Source of the DNA: Deinococcus arboris
Lineage (GTDB): Bacteria > Deinococcota > Deinococci > Deinococcales > Deinococcaceae
Direction of reading: 5' to 3'
Length of the DNA: 58,312 nucleotides
Assembly: GCF_009755355.1 (NCBI RefSeq)
Contig: NZ_WQLB01000030.1
Coordinates: 1 to 58,312 of the forward strand
Shown: one piece after another, positions 36,548-50,423 of the stretch
Position numbering within the stretch: position 1 is the stretch's first letter
How the letters are laid out: each line of letters begins with the position of its first letter
Made by a program: the position numbers and the translations under genes
Notes under the pieces: generated by a model
What the model was told of the DNA's origin: nothing
Databases searched by the model: none
Seen by the model: only the letters and a program-made list of their open reading frames with translations

Positions 36548-36795
36548 GGGTGCAGGATGGCAGACCTGGGCGCGGCGCAGACCGCGCTGGGGGCTTGCTC
36601 TGCTGAAAGGGCCTATCGGCAGGGAACCGGTGGCCCCCTTCCGCCGCTGCTCCCTGCCGCTGTTGCCGCTCTGCCTTGCCTCTGTGCCCGCCCAGCTGAG
36701 CCTCCCGGAGCTGGGCACACCTCACAGCCGGCGGCGGAGCTGGCCTCCGCCCCACCTTTCTTTTCGGCGGCTGGCCTTCTGGCATGCTGTCCCCC

Positions 36796-37166
36796 ATGAG
36801 CGCGTGGATATGGGTGATGCTGGGCGGCGCGCTGGGCGCCGGCGCGCGGTACGGGGCGGGGCTGGGGCTGGCGGCGCTGGACGCCCGCAGCGCCTTTCCG
36901 GTCAGCATTCTGCTGATCAATGTGCTGGGGTCGTTTCTGCTGGGCCTGACCCTGAGCTTGGTGGGCCGGGGCCTGTGGCCCGAGGTGGCCCGGCTGGCGT
37001 TTGGCACGGGTGTCCTGGGCGGGTTCACCACCTTTTCGACCTTCAGCGCCAACCTGGATGAGCTGCTGGGCCGGGGTCAGGGCAGCGCCGCCGCGTTCTA
37101 CGCTGCCCTGAGCGTGGGCCTGGGATTGCTGGCGGCGGCCCTGGGGCGCCAGCTCGGGGCGCGGCT

Positions 37167-37170
<4 letters not shown>
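36796..37170 (+). CDS. crcB: Fluoride exporter CrcB/FluC
   Basis: 124 aa, four membrane helices. Family motifs: [34 protein letters not shown] (GxNxxG-like Asn), [19 protein letters not shown] (the GxxGGxTTFSTF motif). Functions as a dual-topology dimeric fluoride channel. Start ATG 36796 is chosen over 36784 because CATGCT (36783-36788) is a -10 box 7 nt before it. No fluoride riboswitch is recognisable upstream. The stop overlaps the xseA GTG start. Confidence 0.93.
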
Positions 37171-38390
<1,220 letters not shown>

Positions 38391-38420
38391 ATCCCAGGCG
38401 GTCTGCCGTCCCTATCCTCT

Positions 38421-39287
38421 CTAGGCGCCCTCCTCACCTGTGGCCACAGGCCGCGCCGGGTCGCTGATCCAGTCGCTCCACGACCCCGCATAGAGGCGGT
38501 TCTCCGGGCCCAGCGGCACGCCGGCCAGTTCGCGGGCCAGCAGGTTGGGCGCAGCGCTCACGCCGCTGCCGCAGTAGGTGACGGTGGGGGCCCCGCCGAC
38601 ATTGAGCCGCTCGGCCTGGGCGTCGGCACCATGCCAGTGGCCCCCCTCGTCCAGGGCGCCGCTCCACTCGCGGTTGACAGCGCCTGGAATATGGCCGGCC
38701 TGCCTGTCTATGGGCTCCACCTCGCCCCGGTAGCGGGCCGGCGCGCGGGCGTCCAGCAGTAGGGTCTGGGCAGGTAACGCCTGCACGTCGGCGGCAGTGG
38801 CCACAAAGTCGCTCTGCACGTCTGGCGTAAAGGTAGTTGGTGTAGGGCTCGGCTCGGCGGTATTGACGGCGCCGCTGGCCGCCACCCAGGACGGCCAGCC
38901 GCCGTCCAGCACCGCCACCTGCGTGTGCCCCAGCCAGCGCAGCAGCCACCAGGCCCGCGCGGCGTAAAAGCCCTGGCCGCCTCTGGGGTCGTCGTAGCAC
39001 ACGACCAGCGCGTCATTATCCACGCCGGCCTGTCCCAGCCACGCGGCCAGCGCACCGGGGTCAGGCAGCGGGTGCCGGCCCCCAGCGCCGCCGGGCTGCA
39101 CAGGCCCGCTCAGGTCTATTTCCAGGTCGGCGTAGATGGCGTCAGGGACGTGCCCCTCCAGGTACGCCAGGCGCCCCAGCAGCGGGTCGGACAGGGCATA
39201 CCGGCAATCCAGCACGCGCACCCTGGGGTCGTGGACATGGGCCAGCAGCCAATCAGCGGGCACCAGCGGCGTGGGCAGGGGGGTCAT
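38421..39287 (-). CDS. Sulfurtransferase (thiosulfate/3-mercaptopyruvate type)
   Basis: 288 aa with two rhodanese domains. The inactive N-terminal domain carries [13 protein letters not shown] and [17 protein letters not shown]. The C-terminal one carries [18 protein letters not shown] and [17 protein letters not shown], with active-site Cys in [17 protein letters not shown]. The CGSGV loop favours 3-mercaptopyruvate or thiosulfate. Start ATG 39287 is supported by TAGGCT (39298-39293) 5 nt upstream. A promoter-terminator module lies 26-93 nt upstream (39313-39380) on the same strand, so attenuation is possible. Convergent with xseA (30-bp gap). Confidence 0.92.
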   Translation of the reverse strand: MTPLPTPLVPADWLLAHVHDPRVRVLDCRYALSDPLLGRLAYLEGHVPDAIYADLEIDLSGPVQPGGAGGRHPLPDPGALAAWLGQAGVDNDALVVCYDDPRGGQGFYAARAWWLLRWLGHTQVAVLDGGWPSWVAASGAVNTAEPSPTPTTFTPDVQSDFVATAADVQALPAQTLLLDARAPARYRGEVEPIDRQAGHIPGAVNREWSGALDEGGHWHGADAQAERLNVGGAPTVTYCGSGVSAAPNLLARELAGVPLGPENRLYAGSWSDWISDPARPVATGEEGA

Positions 39288-39312
39288 ACGGCAGCCTACC
39301 GTGCGGCGGCAT

Positions 39313-39380
39313 GAAAAGAAAAAACCCGCCTTCCTGGGCGGTGATAAAAAAAGCATAGCGCGGTATGCAGGCGCTGTCAA
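39313..39380 (-). promoter_or_regulatory. Promoter directly followed by an intrinsic terminator (module copy 2)
   Basis: Minus strand: consensus TTGACA (39380-39375), 17-nt spacer, TATGCT (39357-39352), then 10 nt later the hairpin CCGCC-CAGGAA-GGCGG (39341-39326) with GTTTTTT. The spacer/-10 block CTGCATACCGCGCTAT is identical to that of copy 1 at 11-77, and the start of the RNA (ATCACCGCCCA) is shared. The hairpin would end transcription 26 nt before the sulfurtransferase ATG. Confidence 0.65.
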
Positions 39381-39547
39381 TGCTGTCCAGCAGCAGCCAA
39401 AAAGGCGCGCCCAGACGCCAGTGGTCAGGCACGGCGGCTCACCGGTTATGCAGCCCCTCTGCTCTGGTCACGGCCCGGTCACGGCGCCCTGCCTACGCTG
39501 CCCCAGAAGCCGGAAGCCTGCTGCGCCCGCCTTCCCTGGAGGACCTT

Positions 39548-39967
39548 ATGAACAGCATTCACCGCGCCGCCCGCACCCTGACCTTCGCCCTGTGCGCCGC
39601 TGCCCTGGCGGGCCAGGCCCACGCCAGCTGCGCCGCCCCCAAAGATATGAACGGCGTGTGGCGCAGCAATGACGGCGGCACCTACTACGTGCGCCAGATT
39701 GGCAATCAGGTCTGGTGGATGGGCCAGAGCAGCGATAGCGGCAAGAACTGGACCAACGTGTTTTCGGGCATCCGGACCGGCAACACGGTCAAGGGCACCT
39801 GGGCCGACGTGCCGCGCGGGCAGGTGCGCAGCGGCGGCACTCTGACCCTGACGATTTCGGGCACGACTGGCGTACTGGGCTTTGCCCGCGCCTCGGCAAC
39901 GGGGGGCTTCAGCGGCTCGAAGTGGTTCATGAACTGCGACGACGTGGTTCTCAATCCGGTGCCGTAA
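39548..39967 (+). CDS. Small secreted protein of unknown function
   Basis: 139 aa. A signal peptide (AARTLTFALCAAALAGQAHAS) is followed by a single beta-rich domain: MNGVWRSNDGGTYYVRQIGNQVWWMG, GKNWTNVFSGIRTGNTVKGTWADVPRGQ, GTLTLTISGTTGVLGF. The pattern 'GTYYVRQIGN.VWW...WTNV..G.I.GN...G.WADVP.G' occurs in many secreted bacterial proteins without a known role and suggests a small beta-barrel. Two cysteines in the mature part (CAAP and MNCDD) could pair. GGAGG 7 nt upstream fixes the start. Monocistronic. Confidence 0.8.
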   Translation: MNSIHRAARTLTFALCAAALAGQAHASCAAPKDMNGVWRSNDGGTYYVRQIGNQVWWMGQSSDSGKNWTNVFSGIRTGNTVKGTWADVPRGQVRSGGTLTLTISGTTGVLGFARASATGGFSGSKWFMNCDDVVLNPVP

Positions 39968-39999
39968 GGGGGCGCCGGGGTCAGGAAGGGGCGTCTCAT

Positions 40000-40132
40000 A
40001 CGGATTCCGTCCATTTCCGTAACATCCGGGAAAGAGCCGGATGTTCCTCCAATTCCCGGAAATCCGTCCTTTTTCCTTCTCCCTCCGGTCGAAAAAATTC
40101 CGTAACGTTTTACGGAATTTTTCGGAATCCGT
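40000..40132. mobile_element. MITE-like element copy B (133 bp)
   Basis: Ends are inverted repeats: ACGGATTCCG-5-TTCCGTAA at the left and its inverse at the right, about 20 of 25 bases matching. Flanks CTCAT (39995-39999) and CTCAC (40133-40137) differ by one base. The internal perfect 9-bp hairpin (40021-40029/40037-40045, loop GAAAGAG) occupies the same place as that of copy A at 172-194, with four changed but still paired positions. Later parts (TTCCTTCTCCCTCC) also match copy A. It lies between the small secreted protein gene and the der promoter. Confidence 0.68.
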
Positions 40133-40188
40133 CTCACTTTCCTGGTCCACTCCTCTGCTGCGCGCCTTTCCCCTTTGTGCGCCCATGC

Positions 40189-40294
40189 TAGACTCTCCTT
40201 TCGCCGGCACGTTCCTCACGGTGAGGAACACCGCCAGATTCGGCGGTGCGCCCCTGACGCCGGGGCCGCACCGACACCGTAAGGAGCGTCATTC
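40189..40294 (+). promoter_or_regulatory. Promoter and structured 5' leader of der
   Basis: A TAGACT -10 box (40189-40194) would give a leader of about 90 nt. The leader holds GTTCCTCA/TGAGGAAC (40211-40218/40222-40229), CACCGCC/GGCGGTG (40229-40235/40242-40248) and CCCC/GGGG (40251-40265), then AAGGAG before the ATG. Long leaders are uncommon beside the leaderless genes here. It is not a riboswitch class that I recognise. Confidence 0.5.
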
Positions 40295-41620
40295 ATGCAT
40301 AAAGTTGCCATTGTGGGCCGACCCAACGTCGGCAAGTCCAGCCTGTTTAACCGCCTGATTGGCCGCCGCGACGCTGTGGTGGCCGACTTTCCTGGGGTCA
40401 CCCGCGACGCCAAGGAAGGGTTGATGCTCTACCACAACCACCGCATCACCCTGATCGACACGGGCGGCCTCTGGAGCGGCGACGAGTGGGAAGCGGCCAT
40501 CCGGGAAAAAGCCGAGTGGGCCATGGAAGGCGCGCAGGCGGTGGTGTTCGTGCTGGACCCGCGCGAAGGCCTGTCGGCGGCCGACTACGAGGTGGCCGAG
40601 TGGCTGCGCCGCCTGGGCCGGCCAGTCGTGCTGGTGGCCAACAAGATCGACAGCCCCAAGCACGAGGTCTATATGGCCGAGCTGTGGGGCCTGGGCTTTG
40701 GCGAGCCGGTGCCCATCAGCGCCGAACACGCGCGCGGTCTGGACGACCTGATGGACCGCGTGATGACCCACATGCCCGCCGATGACGAGGACGTGCCGGA
40801 AATCGCGCCCATCCGCATCTCGCTGATTGGCCGCCCCAACGTGGGGAAAAGCAGCCTCCTGAACGCCATCACCCAGACGGACCGCGCCATCGTGGCCGAC
40901 ATGCCCGGCACCACCCGCGACAGTCTGGACGTGGAATGGGATTACGGCGGGCAGCGCTTTGTGCTGGTGGACACGGCGGGCATCCGCAAGAAGCCCGACA
41001 CCGCCATTGAGGACTACGCCATTCAGCGCTCTCAGGCCGCGATTGCCCGCAGCGACCTGATCTGGCTGGTGGTGAATGCCACGGACCTGGGGGACCACGA
41101 GCTGAAGCTGGCGAACCTCGCTTACGACAGCGGCAAGCCCGTCATCGTGGTCGTGAACAAGTGGGATCTCGTGCCCGATGCCGACCTCAAGGCCACTGAA
41201 AAAGAGCTGAACCAGAAGCTCCACCATATTTCCTACGCGCCGCGCGTGTACACCAGCGCCATCAACGAGTACGGCATTCACGACATGCTGGCCGAGGCCA
41301 TGAAGCTGCACGAGAAGTGGCAAAGCCGCATTCCCACCAGCGAACTCAACCGCTGGCTGGAGGTCTGGCAGATGCGCCAGGCGGTGCCCAACTTCCACGG
41401 CAAGAAGCTGAAGATGTACTTCATGACGCAGGTAGAAACGGCGCCGCCCACCTTCGCCATCTTTTCCAACCGCGCCGACTTTGTGACGCGCGCCTACGAG
41501 GGCTTCCTGCACAACCGCATTCGTGAGGACCTGGGCCTGGCCGGGATTCCGGTGCGCCTGAAGTGGAAAGAGAAGGGCCCTTACAAGAAAGGCAAGAAGG
41601 GCGAAGAGGGCGAGGACTGA
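40295..41620 (+). CDS. der: Ribosome biogenesis GTPase Der (EngA)
   Basis: 441-aa double Ras-like GTPase essential for 50S assembly. G domain 1: AIVGRPNVGKSSLFNRLIG, DFPGVTRDA, DTGGL, NKID. G domain 2: SLIGRPNVGKSSLLNAIT, MPGTTRDS, DTAGIRKK, NKWD. The C-terminal KH-like domain (about 355-441) ends in a lysine-rich tail (KEKGPYKKGKKGEEGED). Length and order are normal for Der. Ribosome site AAGGAG precedes the ATG. The gene has its own leader and a strong terminator, so it is probably monocistronic. Confidence 0.97.
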   Translation: MHKVAIVGRPNVGKSSLFNRLIGRRDAVVADFPGVTRDAKEGLMLYHNHRITLIDTGGLWSGDEWEAAIREKAEWAMEGAQAVVFVLDPREGLSAADYEVAEWLRRLGRPVVLVANKIDSPKHEVYMAELWGLGFGEPVPISAEHARGLDDLMDRVMTHMPADDEDVPEIAPIRISLIGRPNVGKSSLLNAITQTDRAIVADMPGTTRDSLDVEWDYGGQRFVLVDTAGIRKKPDTAIEDYAIQRSQAAIARSDLIWLVVNATDLGDHELKLANLAYDSGKPVIVVVNKWDLVPDADLKATEKELNQKLHHISYAPRVYTSAINEYGIHDMLAEAMKLHEKWQSRIPTSELNRWLEVWQMRQAVPNFHGKKLKMYFMTQVETAPPTFAIFSNRADFVTRAYEGFLHNRIREDLGLAGIPVRLKWKEKGPYKKGKKGEEGED

Positions 41621-41631
41621 GCAGGGGAGAG

Positions 41632-41663
41632 GGCGCGGCCGCTGTTGGCCGCGCCTCTTTTTT
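41632..41663 (+). terminator. Intrinsic terminator of der
   Basis: A 9-bp GC stem GGCGCGGCC/GGCCGCGCC (41632-41640/41647-41655, loop GCTGTT) followed by TCTTTTTT. The T run directly adjoins the -10 box of the peroxiredoxin gene. Confidence 0.9.
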
Positions 41664-41674
41664 ATGCTGTTCCA

Positions 41675-42232
41675 ATGACGGACCCTCACTTTCTCCCAGC
41701 AGACCTGCCTGTCCCGGTGGATGACGGTGCCTGCGCGCACCTCCCAGGCGTACGGCTGCCTGCCCTGGCCTTGCCGGGCACCGATGGGCGCCTTCACGAC
41801 CTGTCTGCGCGGCCGGGCCGAACGGTGCTGTACCTCTATCCCAAAACGGCCCAGCCAGGGACGGCCATGCCTGCTGACTGGGACGTGATTCCCGGCGCGC
41901 GGGGCTGCACGCCGCAGAGCTGCGCCTTCCGCGACCACCACGCCGAGTTGCAGGCGGCAGGCGCCCGTGTGTTTGGCCTGAGCGTGCAGGCCACGGCCTA
42001 CCAGCAGGAAGCCGCCGAACGGCTGCACCTGCCCTTTCCCCTGCTGTCGGATGCAGGGTTGCAGTTCATCCGGGCCCTTCGGCTGCCTACGTTTGAGGTT
42101 GAGGGTGAGACTTTGGTGCGGCGCCTCACCCTGATCGTTTGGGACGGCACCGCCGAGCATGTTGTTTACCCGGTCTTTCCGCCAGACCAGAATGCGGCGC
42201 AGGTGCTGGCCTGGCTGCGGGCCAACCCCTAG
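41675..42232 (+). CDS. Peroxiredoxin (BCP/PrxQ type)
   Basis: 185 aa thiol peroxidase. Thioredoxin fold with LPALALPGTDGRLHDLSARPGRTVLYLYPKT and the BCP signature GARGCTPQSCAFRDHHAEL: peroxidatic Cys in GCT and resolving Cys five residues on. It continues with GARVFGLSVQATAYQQEAAERLHLPFPLLSDAGLQFIRALRLP. ATG 41675 is chosen because TATGCT (41663-41668) lies 6 nt before it, directly after the der terminator. Detoxifies hydrogen and organic peroxides. Convergent with the GGDEF-EAL gene, 13-bp gap. Confidence 0.9.
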   Translation: MTDPHFLPADLPVPVDDGACAHLPGVRLPALALPGTDGRLHDLSARPGRTVLYLYPKTAQPGTAMPADWDVIPGARGCTPQSCAFRDHHAELQAAGARVFGLSVQATAYQQEAAERLHLPFPLLSDAGLQFIRALRLPTFEVEGETLVRRLTLIVWDGTAEHVVYPVFPPDQNAAQVLAWLRANP

Positions 42233-42245
42233 GCCAGCGCCCTGG

Positions 42246-44657
42246 TCAGAGCGTCAGGTCCTCGGGCGGCACCGGGCGGCCCAGCAAAAAGCCCTGGGTG
42301 CGCTCGCAGCCCAGTTCCCGCACCTGCATCAGCTGGGCGGGGGTCTCGACCCCTTCGGCCACCACGTCCAGGCCCAGGCCGTGCCCCAGCGCCACGATGG
42401 CCTGCACCACGCGGTAGGCCCCCGGCGTCTGGTCCAGCGCCTGAATAAACACGCGGTCCACCTTCAGGGTGGTGACCGGCAGGGTCAGCAGGTAGTTCAG
42501 GGCCGAGTTGCCGGTACCAAAGTCGTCCAGACTGATGCGCACGCCCAGCGCCCGCAACTCGGACATCTTGCGCGCCACCTCCTCGACCCGGCGCAGAACC
42601 ATACGTTCGGTGAGTTCGAGTTCCAGGTCGCGGCCGCTCAGGCGGTGGGCCTGCAGCGTGCGCTGCACCAGCGCCACAAAGTCGTCGCGGCCAAACTGCG
42701 CGGGCGAGATGTTGACACTGACGCAGGTCACCGCCTTGCCCGCCTGCCGCCAGGCGGCCAGCTGGCGGCAGGCCTCGCGCAGCACGAATTCTCCAATCGA
42801 GATGATGAGGCCGGTGTCCTCGGCCACCGGGATAAAGGCGGCGGGCGGCACGTCCCCCAGGAGGGGGCTGCGCCAGCGCAGCAGGGCCTCGGCGCCCTGC
42901 ACCTCGCCGGCAGCGCCGTGCAGCGGCTGATACACCACATGCAGTTCGCCGCGTTCTAAGGCCCCGCGCAGCTGCGTCTCGACCGAGGCGCGCGCCGCGT
43001 CCACCGCGTTCATCTCGGGCGAGAAGAAGGTGATGTTGTCCTTGCCGCCCTGCTTGGCGCGGTACATGGCCAGGTCGGCGTGGCGCTGCAACTCGGCGGC
43101 GTCGGCGCCGTCCTGCGGGTAGAGGCTGACCCCAATAGACCCGGTGACGTGGGCCTCACCCTGCGCCAGGGCGATGGGCTGACGCAGGGCGCGCAGCACC
43201 TTGTTGGCCACCAGCGCGGCGTCGCGGGTCGCCTGAATGCCCAGCAGCATCACCGTGAACTCGTCGCCGCCCAGCCGGGCCACGGTGTCGTTGTGGCGCA
43301 CGCTGCTCTGCAGGCGCGCGGCCACCTCGCGCAGCAGCTCGTCGCCCGCCGCGTGGCCCCAGGTGTCGTTGACGGCCTTGAACCCGTCCAGGTCAATAAA
43401 CATGACCGCCAGCTGCTTGCCCTCGCGCGCCGCGCTGGCCACCCCCCGCTCCACGCGGTCCTGAAACAGCGCGCGGTTGGGCAGCCCCGTCAGCACGTCG
43501 TGCTGGGCCTGGTGCGCCAGCCGCGCCTGACTGGCCTCCAGTTCGGCGGTGCGCTCTCGCACCTTGAGTTCCAGGTCCTCGGTCAGGCCGCGCAGCTGGG
43601 CGTTGGCCTGGTCGAGTTCCTGGGTGCGCCGCTGCACGCGGCCCTCCAGCTCGTCTGACAGCTGGCGCAACTGGACGGTCAGGCGGGCATTCTCGGCGAA
43701 GGCCAGCACCTGACGCAGCACCACCAGGGCGGTGACCAGCGCTGTCCCCCACAGCACCCCCGTCTCTTGCGGCCCCTGACGGCCGCGCCCCAGCATCAGC
43801 AGGGCAAATGAGGCCGCCAGGGCCGCGTAAGGCAGGAACAGCGCCGCCCTGGGCAGCCACGCGGCGCTGGGCCACACGCGGCCTGCCTTCGGCTCTTTGC
43901 TACCGCCGGTCAGCGAGGCCGCCGCGAAGAGGGTGGCGCCCAGCGCCCAGAAGAGGTCCACCCACGAGCCTTCCTGATAGGTACCGGCCGCGCCCAGCAC
44001 GATAAACGCCTGGTCGGCCACAATCAGGGCCAGCAGGCCAGCAGCCAGCATCGCCTCGCGCCGGCCCAGCCGCGCGCCGCCGCGCAGCGCCACCAGCAGC
44101 AGCACACTCAGCAGCACTAAGTCGCCAAAGGGGTAGGTCAGGCCAATCACAGCCGCCAGGGGCTGCCCGGCATAGGACGTAATGACCTCGTACAGCACAT
44201 AGTTCCAGGCAAAGACACCCACGGCGGCCATAATGATGGCCACGTCCACGAACAGCCGCAGGCGGTCCCAGGGGGTCAGCGGTGGGTGCCGGAACCGGGT
44301 CAGCCCCAGGGCGTACAGCACCAGCGCCAAGAGAAAACCGGCGTCGGCCACCGAGGGAAAGGGCGGATTCTGAAGCACCAGCAGCAGGTAGGCGTAGCAG
44401 GCTTGCCCGAACCCGAAGGTCAGCAGGCCAGCGCCCAGCAGCCGCCACGCCACCCGGTCATCCGCGTGGCGCGGGGCACCCAGTAGGCAGGTCAGGCCCG
44501 CCAGCACAAAGGTGGGAATGTAAATGAGCAGGCTCACCGTCAGGTGTGTCTGCTCATTGCCCAGGGCCAGCGCGACCCACAGCACATGCGCCGCCAGCAG
44601 CAGCGCCGTGGCCCCGAAAGCGAAGCGCGCGGCGGGCGCCGGAAGCGTGGGCGTCAT
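42246..44657 (-). CDS. Membrane GGDEF-EAL cyclic-di-GMP enzyme
   Basis: 803 aa. Residues 1-300 contain about nine membrane helices forming an integral sensor. A coiled coil follows (about 305-375: LTVQLRQLSDELEGRVQRRTQEL...). The GGDEF domain (about 380-540) has an intact ARLGGDEFTVML and a product-inhibition site RHND five residues before it. The EAL domain (about 555-800) keeps QGAEALLRWRSP, SVNISPAQF, LELELTERMVL, DDFGTGNSALNYL and KVDRVFI. Both activities look intact, so it may be bifunctional. TATAGT (44668-44663) lies 5 nt before the ATG. Confidence 0.93.
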   Translation of the reverse strand: MTPTLPAPAARFAFGATALLLAAHVLWVALALGNEQTHLTVSLLIYIPTFVLAGLTCLLGAPRHADDRVAWRLLGAGLLTFGFGQACYAYLLLVLQNPPFPSVADAGFLLALVLYALGLTRFRHPPLTPWDRLRLFVDVAIIMAAVGVFAWNYVLYEVITSYAGQPLAAVIGLTYPFGDLVLLSVLLLVALRGGARLGRREAMLAAGLLALIVADQAFIVLGAAGTYQEGSWVDLFWALGATLFAAASLTGGSKEPKAGRVWPSAAWLPRAALFLPYAALAASFALLMLGRGRQGPQETGVLWGTALVTALVVLRQVLAFAENARLTVQLRQLSDELEGRVQRRTQELDQANAQLRGLTEDLELKVRERTAELEASQARLAHQAQHDVLTGLPNRALFQDRVERGVASAAREGKQLAVMFIDLDGFKAVNDTWGHAAGDELLREVAARLQSSVRHNDTVARLGGDEFTVMLLGIQATRDAALVANKVLRALRQPIALAQGEAHVTGSIGVSLYPQDGADAAELQRHADLAMYRAKQGGKDNITFFSPEMNAVDAARASVETQLRGALERGELHVVYQPLHGAAGEVQGAEALLRWRSPLLGDVPPAAFIPVAEDTGLIISIGEFVLREACRQLAAWRQAGKAVTCVSVNISPAQFGRDDFVALVQRTLQAHRLSGRDLELELTERMVLRRVEEVARKMSELRALGVRISLDDFGTGNSALNYLLTLPVTTLKVDRVFIQALDQTPGAYRVVQAIVALGHGLGLDVVAEGVETPAQLMQVRELGCERTQGFLLGRPVPPEDLTL

Positions 44658-44780
44658 GCTCCACTATAAGAACAGGCTGGGCCGCTCCTGTCGGCTGTTT
44701 TTGCCGTATGGGCGGCCCAATTTGAAGGTGGACGCCTGGCCATACCCCCGGCTTAAGAAAGCGCTGGGGCTTTTGCCATG

Positions 44781-46580
<1,800 letters not shown>

Positions 46581-46841
46581 CCGCCGAGTATGCCCGCCCA
46601 AGCTGACGCCTGTCTGCCGAACGTCCCACAAGAGGGGGGAGGTGACCGAACCCTTAAGGGAACAGGAGGTCTGATGGGTTGCCGCCTGTTGCGGGGGTTG
46701 CCTTGTCCTGTTAGGCGGACAGAGGCGGAACGCCTGCCCCTTTCCCCTGGCGAGTTGCCTTGCAGTTGCGGCCCCGGCTCTGGGCCTACACTGCGGCATG
46801 AAGCCTGCGCGGCCAGTTCGTTCTGCTGTCTGTTCTGGGCC

Positions 46842-48728
<1,887 letters not shown>

Positions 48729-48730
48729 GC

Positions 48731-49489
48731 CTAGAGGGCACCCGCTCCCGGCACCGCGCAGGCGCCGTCCTCACAGCATTCAGCGTCGGGCTGCCCCAGT
48801 TGAACCAGCGGCGCCGGCTGCACTTCAGCCCAGGCCTGATTCAGCGCCCCCAGCAGCACCCCGGCCTCCTGAGCGCCGCTGACGCCGTAGCGGCCCCCCA
48901 GCACGAAGAACGGCACGCCGCTGATGCCCAGCGCATGCGCATGGGCCTCGTCCTGACGCACGGCCCCGGCGTAGCGGCCTTCTTCCAGGGCGGCGCGGGC
49001 CTGGGGGCCATCCAGCCCTATCTCCTGCGCCAGGGCCGTCAGGGTGTCCACGTCGCTCATGAGGTGCCCTTCAGAGAGGTAAGCGCGCAGCAGCCGCTCT
49101 TTCATAGGCCCCTGCTGCCCATGCGCGGCGGCGTGGTGAACGAGCTGGTGGGCCAGAAAGGTGCTGCCCAGCCGGGCACGCTCAAAGTGGTAGTCCAGGC
49201 CATCGGCGGCGGCCACGCGGGTCACCTGATCCATCATCTCCTGGGCCTGGGCAGGGCTGCGGCCATACTTGCCGGCGAGGACCTCGCGCATGCCATCAGG
49301 CAAAGCCGGTGGGGCAGCAGGGTCCAGCTCGAAGCTGTGCCACACGATCTCCACCTGCTCGCGGTGGTCGAACTTCTCCAGGGCCTGTTCCAGCCGCCGT
49401 TTACCGATGTAGCACCACGGGCAGGCGATATCGGACCAAATGTCCACCCGCAGGTGGCCCGGCACGGATGGAGTGAAGGCAAGGGTCAT
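48731..49489 (-). CDS. frnE: DsbA family protein, FrnE-like thiol-disulfide oxidoreductase
   Basis: 252 aa, no signal peptide, so cytoplasmic. Thioredoxin-like N-terminus VDIWSDIACPWCYIGKRRLEQAL with the CPWC active site; helical insertion; cis-Pro loop in GISGVPFFVLGGRYGVSGAQ. The C-terminus has a second cysteine set, ECCEDGAC, including CX4C, which recalls the FrnE of Deinococcus radiodurans that is linked to oxidative-stress tolerance. Start ATG 49489 is supported by CAGACT (49501-49496) 6 nt upstream. Convergent with ftsH (2-bp gap). Confidence 0.88.
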   Translation of the reverse strand: MTLAFTPSVPGHLRVDIWSDIACPWCYIGKRRLEQALEKFDHREQVEIVWHSFELDPAAPPALPDGMREVLAGKYGRSPAQAQEMMDQVTRVAAADGLDYHFERARLGSTFLAHQLVHHAAAHGQQGPMKERLLRAYLSEGHLMSDVDTLTALAQEIGLDGPQARAALEEGRYAGAVRQDEAHAHALGISGVPFFVLGGRYGVSGAQEAGVLLGALNQAWAEVQPAPLVQLGQPDAECCEDGACAVPGAGAL

Positions 49490-49619
49490 GGCTCCAGTCT
49501 GCCACACTCTTCTTAAAAGGGCTTGAGAAAGTAAAGCAGACTAGCCTCTCCAGGCTGGATGAACGTCGCCGTGGCGCCCGCTCAGCTGGCGTCAGCTTGG
49601 CCGTGGTAGCACTGCTGCT

Positions 49620-50423
49620 ATGAGTGTGTGGATGCCCCCCAGTCGCTGGCCCCTGACCGCTGCCCGGCGGGTGGTGGGGCACGCTTGGGTGTGCTGGGCA
49701 CTGCTGGGCGCCCCCGCGCTGGCGGCCCCACCGACGCCCGCTCCACTGGAACGCGCGGCGCTGCGAATCACTGAAGCCCTGGACGGGGTCCTGCGCAATT
49801 GCCCGGCGGGTTTCAGTCAGATTGGCACCTCTGACAAACGCTGCGTGGGTGTGGGCCACACCGTTGAACAGACGCGCGTGGCCCTGACGGCGGCCCTGGG
49901 CACCGAACTGTACGGGGTGTGGCGCAGCAAGGACGGGCAGCGCAGCGTGTACAACTGGCTCAAGACGCCCTCCGGGTATGTGTACCTGCGCTTGCAACCT
50001 GACCCGGAGGGCCGCGCGCAGACCCTGGCCTATCTGGATACGCCGCCGGGTGCGCTGCCCGCCCAGACGCCTGCCACGGGCGCCGTGAAATTAGAACCGG
50101 TCGCGGCCACGCCGGCCACGGCGGCGCCTGTGGACCCTGTGCCGCCCCGCTCGGTGGCGCCGCTGCCCTTCCGGCGCACCCTTCAGGTGCAGACGCAGCG
50201 CATGAACGGGACCGACGTGCTGGCGGTACAAAACCGCCTGATTGCCCTGATGCGCCCGGTGCGCACTGGCCAGGGCGACGGCTGGTACGGCCCGGTCACG
50301 GCAGCCACTGTGCGCGCGTTTCAGACCTCAGCCCGGCTGCCAGCCACCGGCCGGGTGGACCGGGGCACCTGGGACGCCTTGTTCAGCGCTGCGGCCCAGC
50401 CTTTTACGCCGCCCACTCCTTAA
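49620..50423 (+). CDS. Secreted peptidoglycan-binding domain protein
   Basis: 267 aa. The N-terminal hydrophobic segment ([21 protein letters not shown]) is a likely signal peptide with AxA cleavage. A middle domain (about 50-140) has two Cys (LRNCPAGF and DKRCVGVG) and [28 protein letters not shown] Pro/Ala linker follows. The C-terminal domain (about 195-262) matches peptidoglycan-binding domain 1: [49 protein letters not shown]. It precedes a cell-wall amidase in the same direction, which supports a wall-associated role. Start is the first ATG; no clear ribosome site. Confidence 0.8.
   Translation: MSVWMPPSRWPLTAARRVVGHAWVCWALLGAPALAAPPTPAPLERAALRITEALDGVLRNCPAGFSQIGTSDKRCVGVGHTVEQTRVALTAALGTELYGVWRSKDGQRSVYNWLKTPSGYVYLRLQPDPEGRAQTLAYLDTPPGALPAQTPATGAVKLEPVAATPATAAPVDPVPPRSVAPLPFRRTLQVQTQRMNGTDVLAVQNRLIALMRPVRTGQGDGWYGPVTAATVRAFQTSARLPATGRVDRGTWDALFSAAAQPFTPPTP

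Noticed and set aside
36720..36795. Possible fluoride riboswitch before crcB
   Set aside because: The conserved crcB-motif pseudoknot sequence is not found and the gene appears leaderless.
40289..42160. 623-aa minus-strand ORF over der and the peroxiredoxin gene
   Set aside because: Shadow of two clearly recognisable genes; His/Gln/Val-rich without motifs.
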